From assembly GCA_029866125.1 (NCBI GenBank), contig JARWZZ010000007.1, positions 248,001 through 312,000 on the forward strand: a DNA stretch of 64,000 nucleotides. Direction: 5' to 3'. The notes below the pieces were generated by a model. That model saw only the letters and a program-made list of their open reading frames with translations, was not told where the DNA came from and made no database searches. A program made the translations under genes and the position numbers. Positions within the stretch are counted from its first letter, which is position 1. Each line of letters opens with the position of its first letter. The stretch is from Limnobacter sp. Lineage in GTDB: Bacteria; Pseudomonadota; Gammaproteobacteria; Burkholderiales; Burkholderiaceae_B. Positions 26,596 to 36,717 of this stretch are shown here, one piece after another.

Positions 26596-27903
26596 ATGAG
26601 CACAGAACACAAGGCAACGCTGTCTTTCAGCGACGGCACCCCCTCTGTTGATTTTCCGATTCACAAAGGGACCATCGGTCCTGATGTAATCGACATCCGT
26701 AAGTTATACGGTGCAACAGGCAAGTTCACCTATGATCCCGGCTTCCTGTCCACGGCCTCCTGTAATTCAGCCATTACTTACATCGATGGCGACAAAGGCG
26801 AGCTGCTGTATCGCGGTTACCCAATTGAACAATTGGCGCAAAACTGCGACTTCATGGATGTTTGCCACCTGTTGTTGAAGGGTGAGCTGCCCAATGTCGA
26901 CGAAAAACAGAAATTTGACTTGTTGGTGACCAAACACACCATGGTTAACGAGCAGATGAATTTTTTCCTGCGCGGTTTTCGTCGTGATGCACACCCAATG
27001 GCTGTTATGACTGGTTTGGTGGGTGGTATGTCCGCTTTCTATCCCGATTCCATGAACCTGATGGACAAAAACCAGCGCGATATTTCCGCAATCCGTCTGA
27101 TTGCCAAAATGCCTACATTGGTTGCCATGGCCTATAAATACGGCGTGGGTGCTCCCAATATTTACCCCAAAAACGAACTGAGCTACACCGCCAACTTCAT
27201 GCGAATGATGTTCGGCAATCCTTGCGAAGAATACAAAGTCAATGACGTGCTGGTGCGCGCCATGGACCGAATTTTCATTCTGCATGCAGATCACGAGCAA
27301 AATGCGTCGACTTCCACAGTGCGTCTGTGCGCATCTTCAGGCACTAACCCATTTGCAGCGATTGCAGCAGGCGTGGCTTGCTTGTGGGGCCCATCACACG
27401 GCGGTGCAAACGAAGCCTGTCTGAACATGTTGACCGAAATTCAGGCCAATGGCGGCGTTGAAAAGATTGGTGAGTTTATCGACAAAGTGAAAGACAAAGA
27501 TTCAGGCGTACGCTTGATGGGCTTTGGTCACCGTGTCTACAAAAACTACGACCCACGCGCCAAGCTGATGCGTGAAACATGCCACGAAGTGTTGAATGAG
27601 CTGGGCTTGCATGACGACCCACTGTTCAAGATCGCAATGGCTTTGGAAAAGATTGCCTTGGAAGACGAATACTTCGTCAAGCGCAAGCTGTACCCCAACG
27701 TGGACTTCTACTCAGGTATCGTACAAAAAGCAATCGGCATTCCAGTGCCATTGTTTACAGCGATTTTCGCGCTGGCACGTACAGTAGGCTGGATTGCACA
27801 ATTGAACGAAATGATTGCTGACCCCGAGTACAAAATTGGTCGTCCGCGTCAACTGTTCAACGGCGCACCACACCGCAATGTGATGCCTATTGGTCAACGC
27901 TAA
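26596..27903 (+). CDS. gltA: Citrate synthase (type II)
   Basis: 435 residues; condenses acetyl-CoA with oxaloacetate at the entry of the TCA cycle. The Gram-negative type II form is shown by the N-terminal beta domain and length. Catalytic segments are [25 protein letters not shown] and [20 protein letters not shown] lies upstream of the ATG. It is the last gene of the sdh run. The final codons and stop are duplicated as a short tandem repeat just downstream, and the probable terminator lies inside the convergent CheW gene. Confidence 0.97.
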   Translation: MSTEHKATLSFSDGTPSVDFPIHKGTIGPDVIDIRKLYGATGKFTYDPGFLSTASCNSAITYIDGDKGELLYRGYPIEQLAQNCDFMDVCHLLLKGELPNVDEKQKFDLLVTKHTMVNEQMNFFLRGFRRDAHPMAVMTGLVGGMSAFYPDSMNLMDKNQRDISAIRLIAKMPTLVAMAYKYGVGAPNIYPKNELSYTANFMRMMFGNPCEEYKVNDVLVRAMDRIFILHADHEQNASTSTVRLCASSGTNPFAAIAAGVACLWGPSHGGANEACLNMLTEIQANGGVEKIGEFIDKVKDKDSGVRLMGFGHRVYKNYDPRAKLMRETCHEVLNELGLHDDPLFKIAMALEKIALEDEYFVKRKLYPNVDFYSGIVQKAIGIPVPLFTAIFALARTVGWIAQLNEMIADPEYKIGRPRQLFNGAPHRNVMPIGQR

Positions 27904-27965
27904 ATTGGGTCAACGCTAATTTGGGCCAACGCTAAATTGGTCAATGCTAAATTGGTGAACGCTAT
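27889..27965 (+). repeat. Five tandem 15-16-bp copies of the gltA 3' end
   Basis: Unit 1, ATTGGTCAACGCTAA (27889-27903), encodes the last codons and stop of gltA. Imperfect copies follow at 27904 (16 bp), 27920 (16 bp), 27936 (15 bp) and 27951 (15 bp, last base changed). Each copy except the last keeps a TAA. The array fills most of the gap between gltA and the convergent gene and looks like slippage expansion of a coding end. Confidence 0.88.
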
Positions 27966-27979
27966 ATAAACAGCACCAA

Positions 27980-30610
27980 TCAAGCTACATTGATTGTTTG
28001 CTGATAGTCGTAGGTCAAAGAAGCCCCTTCCTTCGCGGAGGGGTTTTTCGCATCTGGGGCGCCCTGTTTCAGCATGTCGAATAATTTGTCCACACTCAGT
28101 AGGCTCAACATCCCTTGTGTGGTGTCAATGATTCCGCTAATCAACGACCCTTGCCCTGTCAACGTGGTTTCTTGGTTGATTTGACTCAGCGCAACATCGC
28201 TGATTTCGCCCAATTCTTTAATCCACAGCCCAATACGGGTCGATGAACCGCTGGACCTCAACAACACAACGCTGCCTTGCAGGTACGCGTCTGGCGAATG
28301 ATTCGCAATCGGTTTGTCGATCAGAAGTGCTTCTAGATCCAGCAAGCAAACCGTCTCACCTTCCACCATGGAAATGCCCAGCATGTAGTTGGCCTGCCTG
28401 GGCACTCGGCACAGGTTTTTGAGGTCAACCGCACCGGAAATTGAGTCAGACGGAATTGCAAACCACTGTCCACCTGATGTGAAGGTGGCAATTTCAAGGC
28501 ATTCTTGCTTCAGCGCCTGTTTGTTGCTTCTTAATATGGAAAGGTCAGGCGCTGCATGTGGGGCCAAAAGCACCTCTTGCGCCCCCAATGGGGAAATGTA
28601 CACGCACATCAAATCATTTTGGTAGCAGTCCTGTTTGGATTTGTATTCGCGGTAGCTTCCAGAGGCACACACCCCCATCGCATAAATTTGGTTTTGATGT
28701 TCAACCAACATACTTTGGCTCACTTCACGGTCCAAGTTTTCACAGGTGCTTGGCAGTCCAAAGGCAAGCAGGCCGTCTTGTATGAATTTGTCTGTGTTGG
28801 AAGATATCACACGCTTTTGGCGGTCAATAATGTAGGCCAGCGACTGCTCTGCATGGCCACCCGCATCGCTTAAAATGGCTTCAAACTGGGGTTCACTGTC
28901 AAACACCAGCGCAATAACGCCCACGGGTTCAGTCGCACCACGGCCTGTCCCAAACAGGGCGGCGCAGTAAATGTAGGTGTTACGTTCGGCGTACAAAGCG
29001 CTGGTTTCAAACTCTGACACGCAGTACTCGCTGCTGTCGCTCAGATTCATTGCATGACTAACCCATAGGGCGTCAACTGTTTGCCCCGAGCGGTCCACCT
29101 CGCCACTGTTTGAAATGATTTCGCCGTCTTTATTAATCAGCAAAATATCGGTGTAGACGCTGTAAAGGCCATTGGTATGCACAAGGCTTGCACGCGCTTT
29201 CGCAATCGCATCAGCATCGGCATTGGGTTTTAAGGCATCCAAATATGCCCCAGTCAGTGCCCACCACCTGCAGTCGTTGGCGCGTTCGTACAAGTTTCGA
29301 TCCATCAGGTCCATGGCCAGACAGGCGGAGGAGCAAAGGCTGTCCTTTTTACGCTCGATGAATGTGTGCATCAGCCTCGACACTGCGGTCGAAAACAGGG
29401 TTTTGGTTTGTTCCCCAGCCCGTCGAATCTCGTTTAGCAGTGTTTTTCCGAAGGATTTACCCATCATGTGGCTGGCGTCTCTTTGATGAATGCTTCCATT
29501 CCAAATGCTGCGGTTGAGTTGGTGCTGAATGCGTTCAGCCATTTTTTTGACCTCAACAATGCGGGGGTCAAGTAGGCGTTGGGCGTCTTCCCAGGCCAGT
29601 GGTAGGTCTTGACTTGATGGGTCCTGATCGAAGGTCAGTTGTTCAAATGCCTTGCCCAGTGGAATGGCGGCAAATCCCTTCCAGCCAGGGCCTGCATAGC
29701 CTTGGTAACCGGATGTGTTTCTGATGCTAAATAAATAGATGTGTGGGCCAATGTGCAGCGTGTTCCAGGGTTTGTCAGAGTCAGTGGGAATGTGGAAGCC
29801 CTTGGGTACCGAGTTGGAGTCACTGGAAAACACCACCTGTTGATTTTCGTCCAATACGCCGCAGACGTACCAGTTTTCGCCGCTGGCTTGGTTCAGAACC
29901 CGGCGGAATAGGGCGTTGCTTTCTTCCTGTAAATTGAACACCAGCGCAATATACGCCACGGAGACGGCTTGTTGATCCAGTTTCCAGGCATAAAAAAGGG
30001 CTTCGTGGTCTTCCAAGTGGGGCACCAACTTGCCGTAAATTTCGCAGTAAGCTGTTGAGTTGTTGATTTTCTGGGTGAGTTTGCTCAGCTGCAGGCCGCG
30101 TGGGTATTTGCCTTGCAGGTCCATTAGGATTTGGCCTTGCTTGTCCAGCAACACCACATTTTCGTAAACTGAGTATTTGTCCACATAGGCTTTAAGCCGG
30201 GCCCGTAAAAGGTCAATCTCCTTGGGGGCAGAGTCCAGCGCATTTTTCACATTCATGGTGGACAACGTATGATCAGTGCACAGAAAACCAATGTCCGCGG
30301 TGCGCTCAAACAGGTTTCTCACCAAAATATCAATTGAGTTTTGCGCTTTGCTGCCCAATTCGTCTTGAACACGCTGAATGCATTGCTCAATCATGCAGCG
30401 GCCCAAGTCATTGGCCAGCGTCTGAAATTGTTGGCGGGTGTCTGAAATATCGGTTCCAATTTCGGCCAGCTCACCCAGCAAGCTTAGGTTGTTCCAAGTG
30501 CTTTGCAGTTCTCTGAGTTCATCGGTCAGGTCTTCTAGGCAAGTCAGATTCCGGGCCAACTCGACTTGGTTGGCAGGAATTTCTAAGCCTCTGTATTTGC
30601 GCTGATTCAT
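27980..30610 (-). CDS. CheW-domain protein with two Cache-type sensor halves, no membrane segment
   Basis: 876 residues. A CheW domain occupies about 715-850 (QWFAIPSDSISGAVDL, MVEGETVCLLDLEALL, LLSVDKLFDML). Upstream, two related halves each begin with a helix containing RNLFER (about 99-104) or RNLYER (about 435-440). Each is followed by a Cache-like segment (NVVLLDKQGQILMDL; DILLINKDGEIISNSGEVD). No signal peptide or membrane helix is seen, so the sensor should be cytoplasmic. CheW couples receptors to CheA; here it may couple an internal metabolite signal to chemotaxis or a related pathway. It is convergent with gltA and isolated from other chemotaxis genes. Domain calls are good; the ligand is unknown. 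Confidence 0.8.
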   Translation of the reverse strand: MNQRKYRGLEIPANQVELARNLTCLEDLTDELRELQSTWNNLSLLGELAEIGTDISDTRQQFQTLANDLGRCMIEQCIQRVQDELGSKAQNSIDILVRNLFERTADIGFLCTDHTLSTMNVKNALDSAPKEIDLLRARLKAYVDKYSVYENVVLLDKQGQILMDLQGKYPRGLQLSKLTQKINNSTAYCEIYGKLVPHLEDHEALFYAWKLDQQAVSVAYIALVFNLQEESNALFRRVLNQASGENWYVCGVLDENQQVVFSSDSNSVPKGFHIPTDSDKPWNTLHIGPHIYLFSIRNTSGYQGYAGPGWKGFAAIPLGKAFEQLTFDQDPSSQDLPLAWEDAQRLLDPRIVEVKKMAERIQHQLNRSIWNGSIHQRDASHMMGKSFGKTLLNEIRRAGEQTKTLFSTAVSRLMHTFIERKKDSLCSSACLAMDLMDRNLYERANDCRWWALTGAYLDALKPNADADAIAKARASLVHTNGLYSVYTDILLINKDGEIISNSGEVDRSGQTVDALWVSHAMNLSDSSEYCVSEFETSALYAERNTYIYCAALFGTGRGATEPVGVIALVFDSEPQFEAILSDAGGHAEQSLAYIIDRQKRVISSNTDKFIQDGLLAFGLPSTCENLDREVSQSMLVEHQNQIYAMGVCASGSYREYKSKQDCYQNDLMCVYISPLGAQEVLLAPHAAPDLSILRSNKQALKQECLEIATFTSGGQWFAIPSDSISGAVDLKNLCRVPRQANYMLGISMVEGETVCLLDLEALLIDKPIANHSPDAYLQGSVVLLRSSGSSTRIGLWIKELGEISDVALSQINQETTLTGQGSLISGIIDTTQGMLSLLSVDKLFDMLKQGAPDAKNPSAKEGASLTYDYQQTINVA
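28024..28048 (+). terminator. Plus-strand intrinsic terminator inside the convergent gene, probably for gltA
   Basis: On the plus strand CCCCTTCC, loop TTCGC, GGAGGGG is followed by five T. The stem has one bulge. It lies 121 bases past the gltA stop, within the 3' coding end of the minus-strand CheW gene, where it encodes part of the C-terminal tail. No nearer plus-strand terminator was found. Confidence 0.65.
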
Positions 30611-30858
30611 TGGATGGGACCGTGTGACCTACTGGAAATCACATGATCCTTAAAAGCAGGGGCTATTAAATCCCCCAATGAGTGATGGCCATGCTTCAGG
30701 GGTGTAATCCATTTGGGTCTGCTAGTTCTTTTGAAACCACATTTTTGATTTACTTTTGAAAAGGCTATTAGGCAGAGGCCTCTAATCTGCTAACATGCGT
30801 GCATACTCTTAAAGCAGGTTTTGAATTTGCTTTTTGCTATCTGACTCAGGGCGAGGCC

Positions 30859-30973
30859 CACACGTCAGACGGGGAGTGAGGTATTAACCCACGTGTGTAG
30901 GGATTCGGTCCGAATAGCAAATGCTGCGGTCGAGTCCGAACCCCACATCTTGAACGAGAAACTCGGAGAAAGG
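30859..30973 (+). promoter_or_regulatory. Structured odhA (sucA) leader, candidate sucA RNA motif
   Basis: The 5' region of odhA folds well. CACACGT (30859-30865) pairs with ACGTGTG (30891-30897). GGGATTCGG (30900-30908) pairs with CCGAACCCC (30936-30944) with one mismatch. CGAG/CTCG (30955-30958 and 30962-30965) forms a small hairpin touching the GGAG/AAAGG ribosome-binding region before the ATG at 30987. The sucA RNA motif is a known conserved element found only before sucA in Burkholderiales, so position and taxon match. I have no alignment to confirm it. The remaining 30611-30858 shows no gene; it should hold the odhA promoter. Confidence 0.7.
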
Positions 30974-30986
30974 TGAAGCGTAAATT

Positions 30987-33845
30987 ATGATGCGTTCTTT
31001 TCAATTGAACTCATACCTCTTTGGCGGCAATGCGCCGTATGTTGAAGGGTTGTATGAGGCTTATCTGGATAATCCAGCTTCTGTGCCAGAAAAATGGCGC
31101 GCCTATTTTGACCAAATGCAGCTTGTGCCGTCCACGCACGGTGTGCTCGACGAGCCCGATGTGGCCCACGCGCCAGTTGTAGAGTCGTTTGCTCAGCGTG
31201 CAAAGCGCGGCTTTATGGCCCCGCAAGTCCATTCTGCCGACCTCGAAGTGGCCAAAAAACAAGTGCATGTGCAATCCATCGTGGCGGCTTATCGCTATTT
31301 GGGTTCGCAGTATGCCAACCTGGATCCGCTCAAGCGCCAAGAGCGTCCGCTGATTCCAGAACTTGACCCTGCAACTTATGGTTTGACCGAAGTGGACATG
31401 GACATCACGTTCTCTGCTTCCAACACCTATTTTGGTCAGGATCAAATGACTTTGCGCGAAATCGTGAAGTCTCTGCGTGACACCTATTGCCGCAATATCG
31501 GCTGGGAATACATGCACATCAACGACCCGGCACAGCGCCGCTGGTTGCAAGAGCGTATTGAAACCAATACCGCTACTCCGAATTTCTCCGCTGATCAAAA
31601 AATCCGTATTTTGGACCGTTTAACTGCTGCTGAAGGTTTGGAACGTTACCTGCATACACGTTATGTAGGTCAAAAGCGTTTCTCACTGGAAGGTGGTGAG
31701 TCCTTTATCGCTTGTATCGATGAGTTGATTCAGCGTGCCGGTAAAGAAGGTGTTCAGGAAATCGTGATCGGCATGGCCCACCGTGGCCGCCTGAACGTGT
31801 TGGTGAATACCTTGGGCAAAAACCCAAGCCAGTTGTTTGAAGAGTTTGAAGGCAAGCATGCCGATGACTTGCCAGCGGGTGACGTGAAATACCACCAAGG
31901 CTTCTCGTCGGATGTAACAACCCCCGGTGGCCCCGTCCACTTGTCCTTGGCTTTCAACCCATCACACCTTGAAATCGTCAACCCAGTGGTTGAAGGTTCT
32001 GTGAAAGCGCGTCAAGAGCGTCGTGGTGACAAAGAAGGCAAACAGGTTCTGCCAATTTTGGTACACGGCGATGCGGCCTTTGCAGGCCAGGGCGTTGTGA
32101 TGGAAACCTTGAACCTTGTTAACACTCGTGGTTATGGTACCGGTGGTACTGTGCATGTGGTGATTAACAACCAGATTGGTTTTACAACCTCTGACCCACG
32201 CGATGCGCGCTCCACCTTGTACTGTACAGATGTGGTCAAGATGATTGAGGCGCCCGTGTTCCACGTGAATGCGGATGATCCTGAAGCGGTCATTTTCGCC
32301 ACTCAGTTGGCCATGGACTATCGCAAAGAGTTCAAGAAAGACGTGGTGCTTGACATCGTGTGTTTCCGTAAACTGGGCCACAACGAGCAAGACACACCTG
32401 CTGTAACCCAGCCCTTGATGTACCGTAAAATTGGTCAGCACCCAGGCACACGTGCCTTGTATGCTGAGCGCTTGGTTGTTCAAAAAGTGGTTAAGCCTGA
32501 AGACCCAGACCACATGGTGGACGAGTTCCGCAAAGCCATGGACGAAGGCCGCCATGGTCGTAACGACCCCACACTGACCAACTACAAGAGCAAGTTTGCA
32601 GTGGATTGGTCACCCTACTTGAACAAGAAGTGGACCGATGCGGCTGACACCTCAGTGCCAATCTCCGAAATTCGTCGATTGTCTGAGCGTTTAACCTCCA
32701 TTCCCAGCGACTTTAAATTGCATACGCTGGTACAAAAAGTGGTCAATGATCGCGCGTCCATGGGCCGTGGTGAGTTAGCGCTGGACTGGGGTATGGGTGA
32801 GCATCTGGCATTCGCCTCACTGGTGAACTCTGGCTATGCTGTGCGTGTCACCGGTCAAGATTGCGGTCGCGGTACATTTACCCACCGTCATGCTGTGTTG
32901 CACCACCAAGGCCGTGAAAAGTGGGACGAAGGCACCTACATTCCTTTGCAAAACGTGTCCGACTCACAAGCTCCATTTGTTGTGATCGACTCCGTGTTGT
33001 CAGAAGAGGCTGTGCTGGGCTTTGAATACGGCTATTCCACGGCAGAACCCAATACCATGGTGGTTTGGGAAGCCCAGTTTGGTGACTTCGCCAACGGTGC
33101 TCAGGTGGTGATTGACCAGTTCATTTCCTCCGGTGAAGTGAAGTGGGGCCGCGCTTCTGGCTTGGTGATGATGTTGCCGCACGGCTACGAAGGCCAAGGT
33201 CCAGAGCACTCTTCCGCTCGAATCGAACGATTCCTGCAGCTGTGTGCAGACAACAACATTCAGGTGTGCCAGCCCACAACGCCGGCCCAGATTTTCCACC
33301 TGTTGCGTCGCCAGATGATCCGTCTGTTCCGCAAGCCATTGGTGATTTTCACACCCAAGTCATTGTTGCGTCACAAAGAAGCCATTTCGACTTTGCAAGA
33401 CTTGTCCAAAGGCCAGTTCCAGACTGTGATCGGTGATCGCGGTGATTTGGATGCTGACAAGGTCAAGCGCGTGGTGTTGTGTTCAGGTCGGGTTTATTAC
33501 GACTTGGTTGCAGCCCGTCGCGAACGCAAAGAGACCGATACGGCAATTATGCGCGTGGAACAATTGTATCCATTCCCACACAAGTCGCTCAGCGCCGAAC
33601 TCAAGAAGTTCCCGAAAGTGACGGAAGTGGTTTGGTGTCAAGACGAACCGCAGAACCAAGGCCCTTGGTTCCAGATTCAGCACAACATCCTTGAGAACAT
33701 GGCCGATGGTCAGAAGCTTGGGTATGCCGGTCGTCCTGCATCTGCTTCACCTGCCGTTGGCTATTACGCCAAGCACGTGGAACAACAGAAGCAGATGATT
33801 GACGCTGCGTTTGGCAAGCTGAAAGGCTTTGTGATCACAAAATAA
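30987..33845 (+). CDS. odhA: 2-oxoglutarate dehydrogenase E1 component
   Basis: 952 residues; the thiamine-diphosphate E1 that decarboxylates 2-oxoglutarate and transfers the succinyl group to the lipoyl domain of OdhB. The N-terminal NSYLFGGNAPYVEGLYEAYL is the E2-binding segment. Conserved parts include GMAHRGRLNVL, HGDAAFAGQGV, GYGTGGTVHVVINNQIGFTT (split by me as a landmark), KLGHNEQDTPAVTQP and, in the C-terminal transketolase domain, LPHGYEGQGPEHSSARIERF. Two ATG codons lie in tandem; the first has AAAGG upstream. It leads the odhA-odhB-lpdA operon behind a structured leader. Confidence 0.96.
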   Translation: MMRSFQLNSYLFGGNAPYVEGLYEAYLDNPASVPEKWRAYFDQMQLVPSTHGVLDEPDVAHAPVVESFAQRAKRGFMAPQVHSADLEVAKKQVHVQSIVAAYRYLGSQYANLDPLKRQERPLIPELDPATYGLTEVDMDITFSASNTYFGQDQMTLREIVKSLRDTYCRNIGWEYMHINDPAQRRWLQERIETNTATPNFSADQKIRILDRLTAAEGLERYLHTRYVGQKRFSLEGGESFIACIDELIQRAGKEGVQEIVIGMAHRGRLNVLVNTLGKNPSQLFEEFEGKHADDLPAGDVKYHQGFSSDVTTPGGPVHLSLAFNPSHLEIVNPVVEGSVKARQERRGDKEGKQVLPILVHGDAAFAGQGVVMETLNLVNTRGYGTGGTVHVVINNQIGFTTSDPRDARSTLYCTDVVKMIEAPVFHVNADDPEAVIFATQLAMDYRKEFKKDVVLDIVCFRKLGHNEQDTPAVTQPLMYRKIGQHPGTRALYAERLVVQKVVKPEDPDHMVDEFRKAMDEGRHGRNDPTLTNYKSKFAVDWSPYLNKKWTDAADTSVPISEIRRLSERLTSIPSDFKLHTLVQKVVNDRASMGRGELALDWGMGEHLAFASLVNSGYAVRVTGQDCGRGTFTHRHAVLHHQGREKWDEGTYIPLQNVSDSQAPFVVIDSVLSEEAVLGFEYGYSTAEPNTMVVWEAQFGDFANGAQVVIDQFISSGEVKWGRASGLVMMLPHGYEGQGPEHSSARIERFLQLCADNNIQVCQPTTPAQIFHLLRRQMIRLFRKPLVIFTPKSLLRHKEAISTLQDLSKGQFQTVIGDRGDLDADKVKRVVLCSGRVYYDLVAARRERKETDTAIMRVEQLYPFPHKSLSAELKKFPKVTEVVWCQDEPQNQGPWFQIQHNILENMADGQKLGYAGRPASASPAVGYYAKHVEQQKQMIDAAFGKLKGFVITK

Positions 33846-33875
33846 TGACATCGAAGAACACGAAAGGATAATTCC

Positions 33876-35156
33876 ATGGCAATCGTAGAAGTGGTTGTTC
33901 CACAACTCTCAGAATCTGTTGCAGAAGCAACAATGTTGAATTGGACCAAAAAAGTAGGTGACTCCGTCAAACGTGACGAAAACCTGATCGACATCGAAAC
34001 CGACAAGGTTGTGCTGGAAGTTCCAGCACCTGCTGCCGGTGTGATTGTTGAAATTTTGGTAGGTGATGGCGGCACAGTGGTGACTGGTCAGCTGTTGGCG
34101 CGTATTGACACTGAAGCAACAGCCTCAGCGGGTGCGCCCGCAGCTGCTGCGGCCCCAGCGGTGGCAGCTCCTGCTGTTGCTGTGGCGCCTGCCCCGGTGG
34201 TTGCTGCACCCGCAGTGGCCTCTTCAGGTGCAGTGGCTATGCCGTCTGCCGGCAAAATGATGGCTGAAAACAACCTGAGCGCAGGCCAAGTGGCCGGCAC
34301 AGGCAAAGACGGCCGCATTACCAAAGGTGATGTAATCAACACCCTGAGCAAACCAGCAGCGCCAGTTGCTGCTGCAGCGCCAGTGCAAGCTGCAAAGCCT
34401 GTGTCTTACCTGCCAGAAGTGAAAGCACCTTTGGATGCTTCTTCATTGCTGGAAGGTCGCCCTGAGCAGCGCGTACCCATGAGCCGCTTGCGCGCTCGTG
34501 TGGCTGAGCGTTTGGTGCAGTCCCAGCAAACCAACGCCATCCTGACCACGTTCAATGAAGTGAACATGAAGCCAGTGATGGACTTGCGCAACAAGTACAA
34601 AGACAAGTTCGAAAAAGAGCACGGCGCCAAGCTGGGCTTCATGGGCTTCTTCGTGAAGGCGGCTGTTGCTGCTTTGAAAAAGTACCCCGTTTTGAACGCG
34701 TCTGTGGATGGCAATGACATTGTTTACCACGGTTACTTCGACATCGGTATTGCTGTGGGTTCACCACGCGGTTTGGTGGTGCCTATCATCCGCAATGCGG
34801 ACCAGATGAGCATTGCCGACATTGAAATGAAAATTTCCGAGTACGGTCAAAAAGCCAAAGACGGTAAGTTGTCTTTGGACGAGTTGACTGGCGGTACCTT
34901 CTCCATCTCCAACGGTGGTGTGTTTGGTTCCATGTTGTCCACTCCGATTATCAACCCGCCTCAAGCCGCAATTTTGGGTATCCATGCCACGAAAGACCGT
35001 GCTGTGGTTGAGAACGGCGAGATCGTCATCCGCCCAATGAACTACTTGGCCATGTCCTATGACCACCGTATCATTGACGGACGCGAAGCCGTGTTGGGCT
35101 TGGTTGCCATGAAAGAAGCTCTGGAAGATCCAGCCCGCTTGTTGCTGGACCTGTAA
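33876..35156 (+). CDS. odhB: Dihydrolipoamide succinyltransferase (E2) of 2-oxoglutarate dehydrogenase
   Basis: 426 residues. A single lipoyl domain (1 to about 78) has the lipoyl Lys44 in [10 protein letters not shown] long Ala/Pro/Val linker follows, then the E1/E3-binding domain (about 121-157, [20 protein letters not shown]). The catalytic domain ends with [12 protein letters not shown] near residue 390. It transfers succinyl groups to CoA and forms the complex core. It lies 30 bases after odhA and 12 bases before lpdA. Confidence 0.96.
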   Translation: MAIVEVVVPQLSESVAEATMLNWTKKVGDSVKRDENLIDIETDKVVLEVPAPAAGVIVEILVGDGGTVVTGQLLARIDTEATASAGAPAAAAAPAVAAPAVAVAPAPVVAAPAVASSGAVAMPSAGKMMAENNLSAGQVAGTGKDGRITKGDVINTLSKPAAPVAAAAPVQAAKPVSYLPEVKAPLDASSLLEGRPEQRVPMSRLRARVAERLVQSQQTNAILTTFNEVNMKPVMDLRNKYKDKFEKEHGAKLGFMGFFVKAAVAALKKYPVLNASVDGNDIVYHGYFDIGIAVGSPRGLVVPIIRNADQMSIADIEMKISEYGQKAKDGKLSLDELTGGTFSISNGGVFGSMLSTPIINPPQAAILGIHATKDRAVVENGEIVIRPMNYLAMSYDHRIIDGREAVLGLVAMKEALEDPARLLLDL

Positions 35157-35168
35157 GGAGTTATTGCC

Positions 35169-36605
35169 ATGAGCAAACAATTTGATGTGGTTGTGATTGG
35201 CGCTGGCCCCGGTGGATACATCGCGGCCATCCGCGCTGGTCAACTGGGTTTAAGCGTCGCTTGCGTCGAAGGCGAGGCCTATGACGACCCAAAAGGTGAA
35301 CCACGCTTGGGCGGTACCTGCCTGAATGTGGGGTGCATTCCGTCCAAAGCATTGTTGGCGTCTTCTGAAGAGTTTGAGAAGATTGTTCACCATGCCGAAG
35401 ACCACGGCATTACTGTAAGCGGTGCCAAAATTGACGTGGCCAAAATGGTCAAGCGCAAGGATGACATCGTCGGCAAAATGACTGGCGGTATTCAGTACCT
35501 CTTCAAAAAGAACAAGGTGACTTTGGTCAAAGGCTTTGGAAGTTTGTCAGGCAAGGTGGATGGCGGTTTTGAAGTCACCGTGAAAGGCAAGGCAGGCGAA
35601 GAAAAGGTGGTGGGTAAAAACATCATCATCGCCACGGGCTCCAAGGCGCGTCATTTACCAGGCATTCCTGTTGACAACGACACAATCTGCGACAACGAAG
35701 GTGCTTTGAAATTTGGTGCGGTACCCAAGAAATTGGGCGTGATTGGTGCCGGTGTGATTGGTCTGGAATTGGGTTCTGTATGGCGCCGTTTGGGTGCTGA
35801 AGTGACAGTGCTTGAAGCCATGCCCACCTTTTTGGCTGCTGCCGACGAAGGTGTTGCCAAGGAAATGCAAAAGATCTTCACGCAACAGGGTTTGAAGATG
35901 CACATGGGCGTGAACATTGGTGAGGTTAAAGCCACCAAGAAGTCCGTCACTGTGAACTACACTGACGCAGAAGGCAAAGAGCAAAAGTTGGCTTGCGACA
36001 AACTGATTGTTTCAGTTGGACGCGTGCCTTACACAGCGGGTTTGAATTTGGAAGCGGTTGGCCTAAAAACCAATGAGCGTGGCCAGATTGATGTGGATGC
36101 ACACTGCCAGACTTTGGTGTCAGGCATTTACGCCATTGGTGACGTCATTCGCGGTCCTATGTTGGCTCACAAGGCTGAAGAAGAGGGCGTGATGGTGTCA
36201 GAAATCATCGCGGGTCAAGCTGGCCATTGCAATTACGACACAGTGCCTTGGGTTATCTACACTTCTCCTGAAGTGGCTTGGGTGGGTAAAACTGAGCAAC
36301 AATTGAAGGCTGAAGGTCGTGCTTACAAAGCAGGTCAATTCCCGTTCATGGCCAATGGTCGCGCTTTGGGTCAAAACGATTCACAAGGTTTTGTGAAGGT
36401 ATTGGCTGACAAAGTTACCGACGAGGTGCTGGGTGTTCACATCATCAACTCACATGCATCGGATTTGATTGCCGAAGCGGTGATGGCGATGGAATTCAAA
36501 GCCTCATCTGAAGACATCGGCCGAATTTGCCACGCACACCCCAGCTTGTCTGAGGTTGTGAAGGAAGCTGCACTGGCTTGTGACAAACGTCAGTTGAATA
36601 TGTAA
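35169..36605 (+). CDS. lpdA: Dihydrolipoamide dehydrogenase (E3)
   Basis: A 478-residue flavoprotein disulfide reductase that reoxidises the lipoyl group and reduces NAD. The FAD motif GAGPGGY is at 11-17. The redox pair Cys51/Cys56 lies in [13 protein letters not shown], the NAD-binding [13 protein letters not shown] lies mid-protein, and HAHPSLSE near the C-terminus holds the catalytic base. An [12 protein letters not shown] insertion before the redox loop is usual for betaproteobacterial E3. AAGGAG precedes the ATG. Confidence 0.96.
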   Translation: MSKQFDVVVIGAGPGGYIAAIRAGQLGLSVACVEGEAYDDPKGEPRLGGTCLNVGCIPSKALLASSEEFEKIVHHAEDHGITVSGAKIDVAKMVKRKDDIVGKMTGGIQYLFKKNKVTLVKGFGSLSGKVDGGFEVTVKGKAGEEKVVGKNIIIATGSKARHLPGIPVDNDTICDNEGALKFGAVPKKLGVIGAGVIGLELGSVWRRLGAEVTVLEAMPTFLAAADEGVAKEMQKIFTQQGLKMHMGVNIGEVKATKKSVTVNYTDAEGKEQKLACDKLIVSVGRVPYTAGLNLEAVGLKTNERGQIDVDAHCQTLVSGIYAIGDVIRGPMLAHKAEEEGVMVSEIIAGQAGHCNYDTVPWVIYTSPEVAWVGKTEQQLKAEGRAYKAGQFPFMANGRALGQNDSQGFVKVLADKVTDEVLGVHIINSHASDLIAEAVMAMEFKASSEDIGRICHAHPSLSEVVKEAALACDKRQLNM

Positions 36606-36641
36606 TTCACTGTGTTTTGAGTTTTTTTGTAAAGTAATCAG

Positions 36642-36681
36642 AACAGGCTGATTGGCTGTACCGCCCTTCGGCCTGTTTCCT
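36642..36681 (+). terminator. Possible terminator after lpdA
   Basis: AACAGGC and GCCTGTT (7 pairs) enclose a 22-base loop that itself holds a short CCG/CGG pairing; TCCTTTT follows. The loop is long and the T-run interrupted, so this is a weak call. Confidence 0.4.
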
Positions 36682-36717
36682 TTTGAATCCATGCCGAATA
36701 CATGAATTGAATCTATC

